From the NCBI GenBank assembly GCA_002394635.1, contig DGUK01000015.1, positions 1-64,000 of the forward strand: a stretch of 64,000 bases of DNA, in the 5' to 3' direction. This stretch comes from Faecalitalea sp. UBA4312. Its GTDB lineage: Bacteria > Bacillota_I > Bacilli_A > Erysipelotrichales > Erysipelotrichaceae. Positions 63,238-64,000 of this stretch are shown here, piece after piece (positions within the stretch are counted from its first letter, which is position 1; every line of letters begins with the position of its first letter). Made by a program: the position numbers and the translations under genes. Below the pieces are notes generated by a model that saw only the letters and a list, made by a program, of their open reading frames with translations, did not search any database and was not told the DNA's origin.

Positions 63238-64000
63238 GATTTAATAAAGTCTTTTAATCGCTTGGAACGATTCGGCTTTTTCAGTTTACGGATCGCTTTA
63301 GCCTCAATCTGACGAATTCTTTCGCGCGTCACATTAAACTCTTTTCCTACTTCTTCCAATGTACGTGTACGTCCATCCTCAAGGCCGAAACGAAGACGCA
63401 ATACTTTTTCCTCCCGCTCTGTCAATCCCTGTAGGATATTATCAATTTCATCCTTCAGTAATTGATTGTTTGTATAATCATCCGGAGATAGAGTTTCCTT
63501 ATCTTCAATAAAGTCTCCCAAATGAGAATCATCCTCTTCTCCGATCGGTGTTTCCAAGCTCACCGGGTCCAGAGCAATCTTTTGAATCTCACGAACCTTT
63601 TCTGCCGAAATATTATCCATCTTTTCAGCAATTTCCTCCGGTAATGGATCACGTCCCAGATCCTGTACCAGCTGTCTCTGTATTCTTGTCAGCTTATTAA
63701 TTGTTTCTACCATATGTACCGGGATACGTATCGTACGCGCCTGATCAGCAATGGCACGGGTAATGGATTGACGGATCCACCATGTCGCATAAGTAGAAAA
63801 TTTAAAACCTTTCTTATAATCAAACTTATCGACAGCTTTAATAAGACCACAGTTCCCTTCCTGGATTAGATCCAGAAACAACATACCACGACCAACATAT
63901 TTTTTAGCAATGGAAACAACAAGACGTAAGTTGGATGAAATCAAAATCTGTTTTGCTTCTTCATCCCCCTCCTGGATCCTTTTGGCTATTAACGGTTCTT
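63234..64000 (-). CDS. rpoD: Primary sigma factor RpoD (SigA), partial (N-terminus off right edge)
   Basis: The visible 255 residues cover sigma regions 2-4: [45 protein letters not shown] (2.3-2.4), region 3 [17 protein letters not shown] and region 4.2 [29 protein letters not shown] (each in parts). Region 1 lies beyond base 64000. A single primary factor matches the many TTGACA/TATAAT promoters in this window. Confidence 0.97.
   Translation of the reverse strand, partial: EPLIAKRIQEGDEEAKQILISSNLRLVVSIAKKYVGRGMLFLDLIQEGNCGLIKAVDKFDYKKGFKFSTYATWWIRQSITRAIADQARTIRIPVHMVETINKLTRIQRQLVQDLGRDPLPEEIAEKMDNISAEKVREIQKIALDPVSLETPIGEEDDSHLGDFIEDKETLSPDDYTNNQLLKDEIDNILQGLTEREEKVLRLRFGLEDGRTRTLEEVGKEFNVTRERIRQIEAKAIRKLKKPNRSKRLKDFIKS

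Overview
The window looks like a chromosomal segment of a low-GC, Gram-positive, anaerobic member of the Bacillota. The gene content (butyrate-type beta-oxidation genes, an Rnf complex, MEP-pathway ispG/ispH, tRNA-directed T-boxes, comG, gut-type housekeeping order) fits the Erysipelotrichia or a close relative, but that placement is inference. I see no rRNA, tRNA, CRISPR array, phage or intact insertion sequence. Gene density is very high and several convergent gene pairs share terminators.

Layout. 1-5.1 kb: a bcd-etfB-etfA-hbd operon (hbd runs off the left edge) diverges from thlA across a regulatory gap holding a Rex-like operator. 5.2-8.2 kb: an alanine/glycine symporter, a PfkB sugar kinase and a membrane DUF218 protein. 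8.3-13.9 kb: the rimP-nusA-ylxR-ylxQ-infB-rbfA operon with gmk upstream; rqcH diverges from gmk. 15.6-21.6 kb: an Rnf operon (C-D-G-E-A-X-B) with a minimal RnfB and an inserted Cys-rich mini-protein X, divergent from apbE, the flavin transferase expected to load RnfG and RnfD. 21.6-36.1 kb: branched-chain amino acid synthesis, with leuACDB-ilvE behind a Leu T-box, ilvBN-ilvD, ilvC, ilvA, and between them a GntR/FCD regulator cotranscribed with a DUF815 AAA ATPase. 36.3-41.1 kb: hpf, sepF, ylmH and T-box-controlled ileS. 41.3-46.4 kb: a TIGR01212-type radical SAM gene, tyrS and leuS, the last two behind T-boxes. 46.4-49.8 kb: a complete comGA-GG competence pseudopilus operon. 49.9-54.4 kb: a metallo-hydrolase, rpmG, a family III CoA-transferase, an orphan RNA unit and a class B PBP. 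54.5-59.3 kb: ispG and an SGNH-DUF4358-MBOAT-DHHW surface acyl-transfer operon. 59.5-64 kb: nfo, a DEAD-box helicase, ispH, trmK and the 3' part of rpoD.

The most unusual signals are four. (1) The unit at about 52,044-52,263 has its own promoter inside a perfect 10-bp dyad, a geometrically plausible H-type pseudoknot, a Shine-Dalgarno with a six-codon ORF, and an intrinsic terminator, with no gene downstream on its strand. (2) Paired TTGT-N3-ACAA operators with identical 23-bp spacing and identical placement just after the -10 box occur at ilvC and at the DUF815-gntR operon. (3) Three genes (apbE, the radical SAM gene, ispH) have a -10 box exactly 6 nt before ATG and no Shine-Dalgarno, indicating leaderless mRNAs. 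(4) The Rnf complex has a 105-residue RnfB with no ferredoxin-type clusters and an adjacent four-cysteine membrane mini-protein. Four T-boxes can be decoded by eye to CUU, AUC, UAC and CUC specifiers matching their downstream genes.
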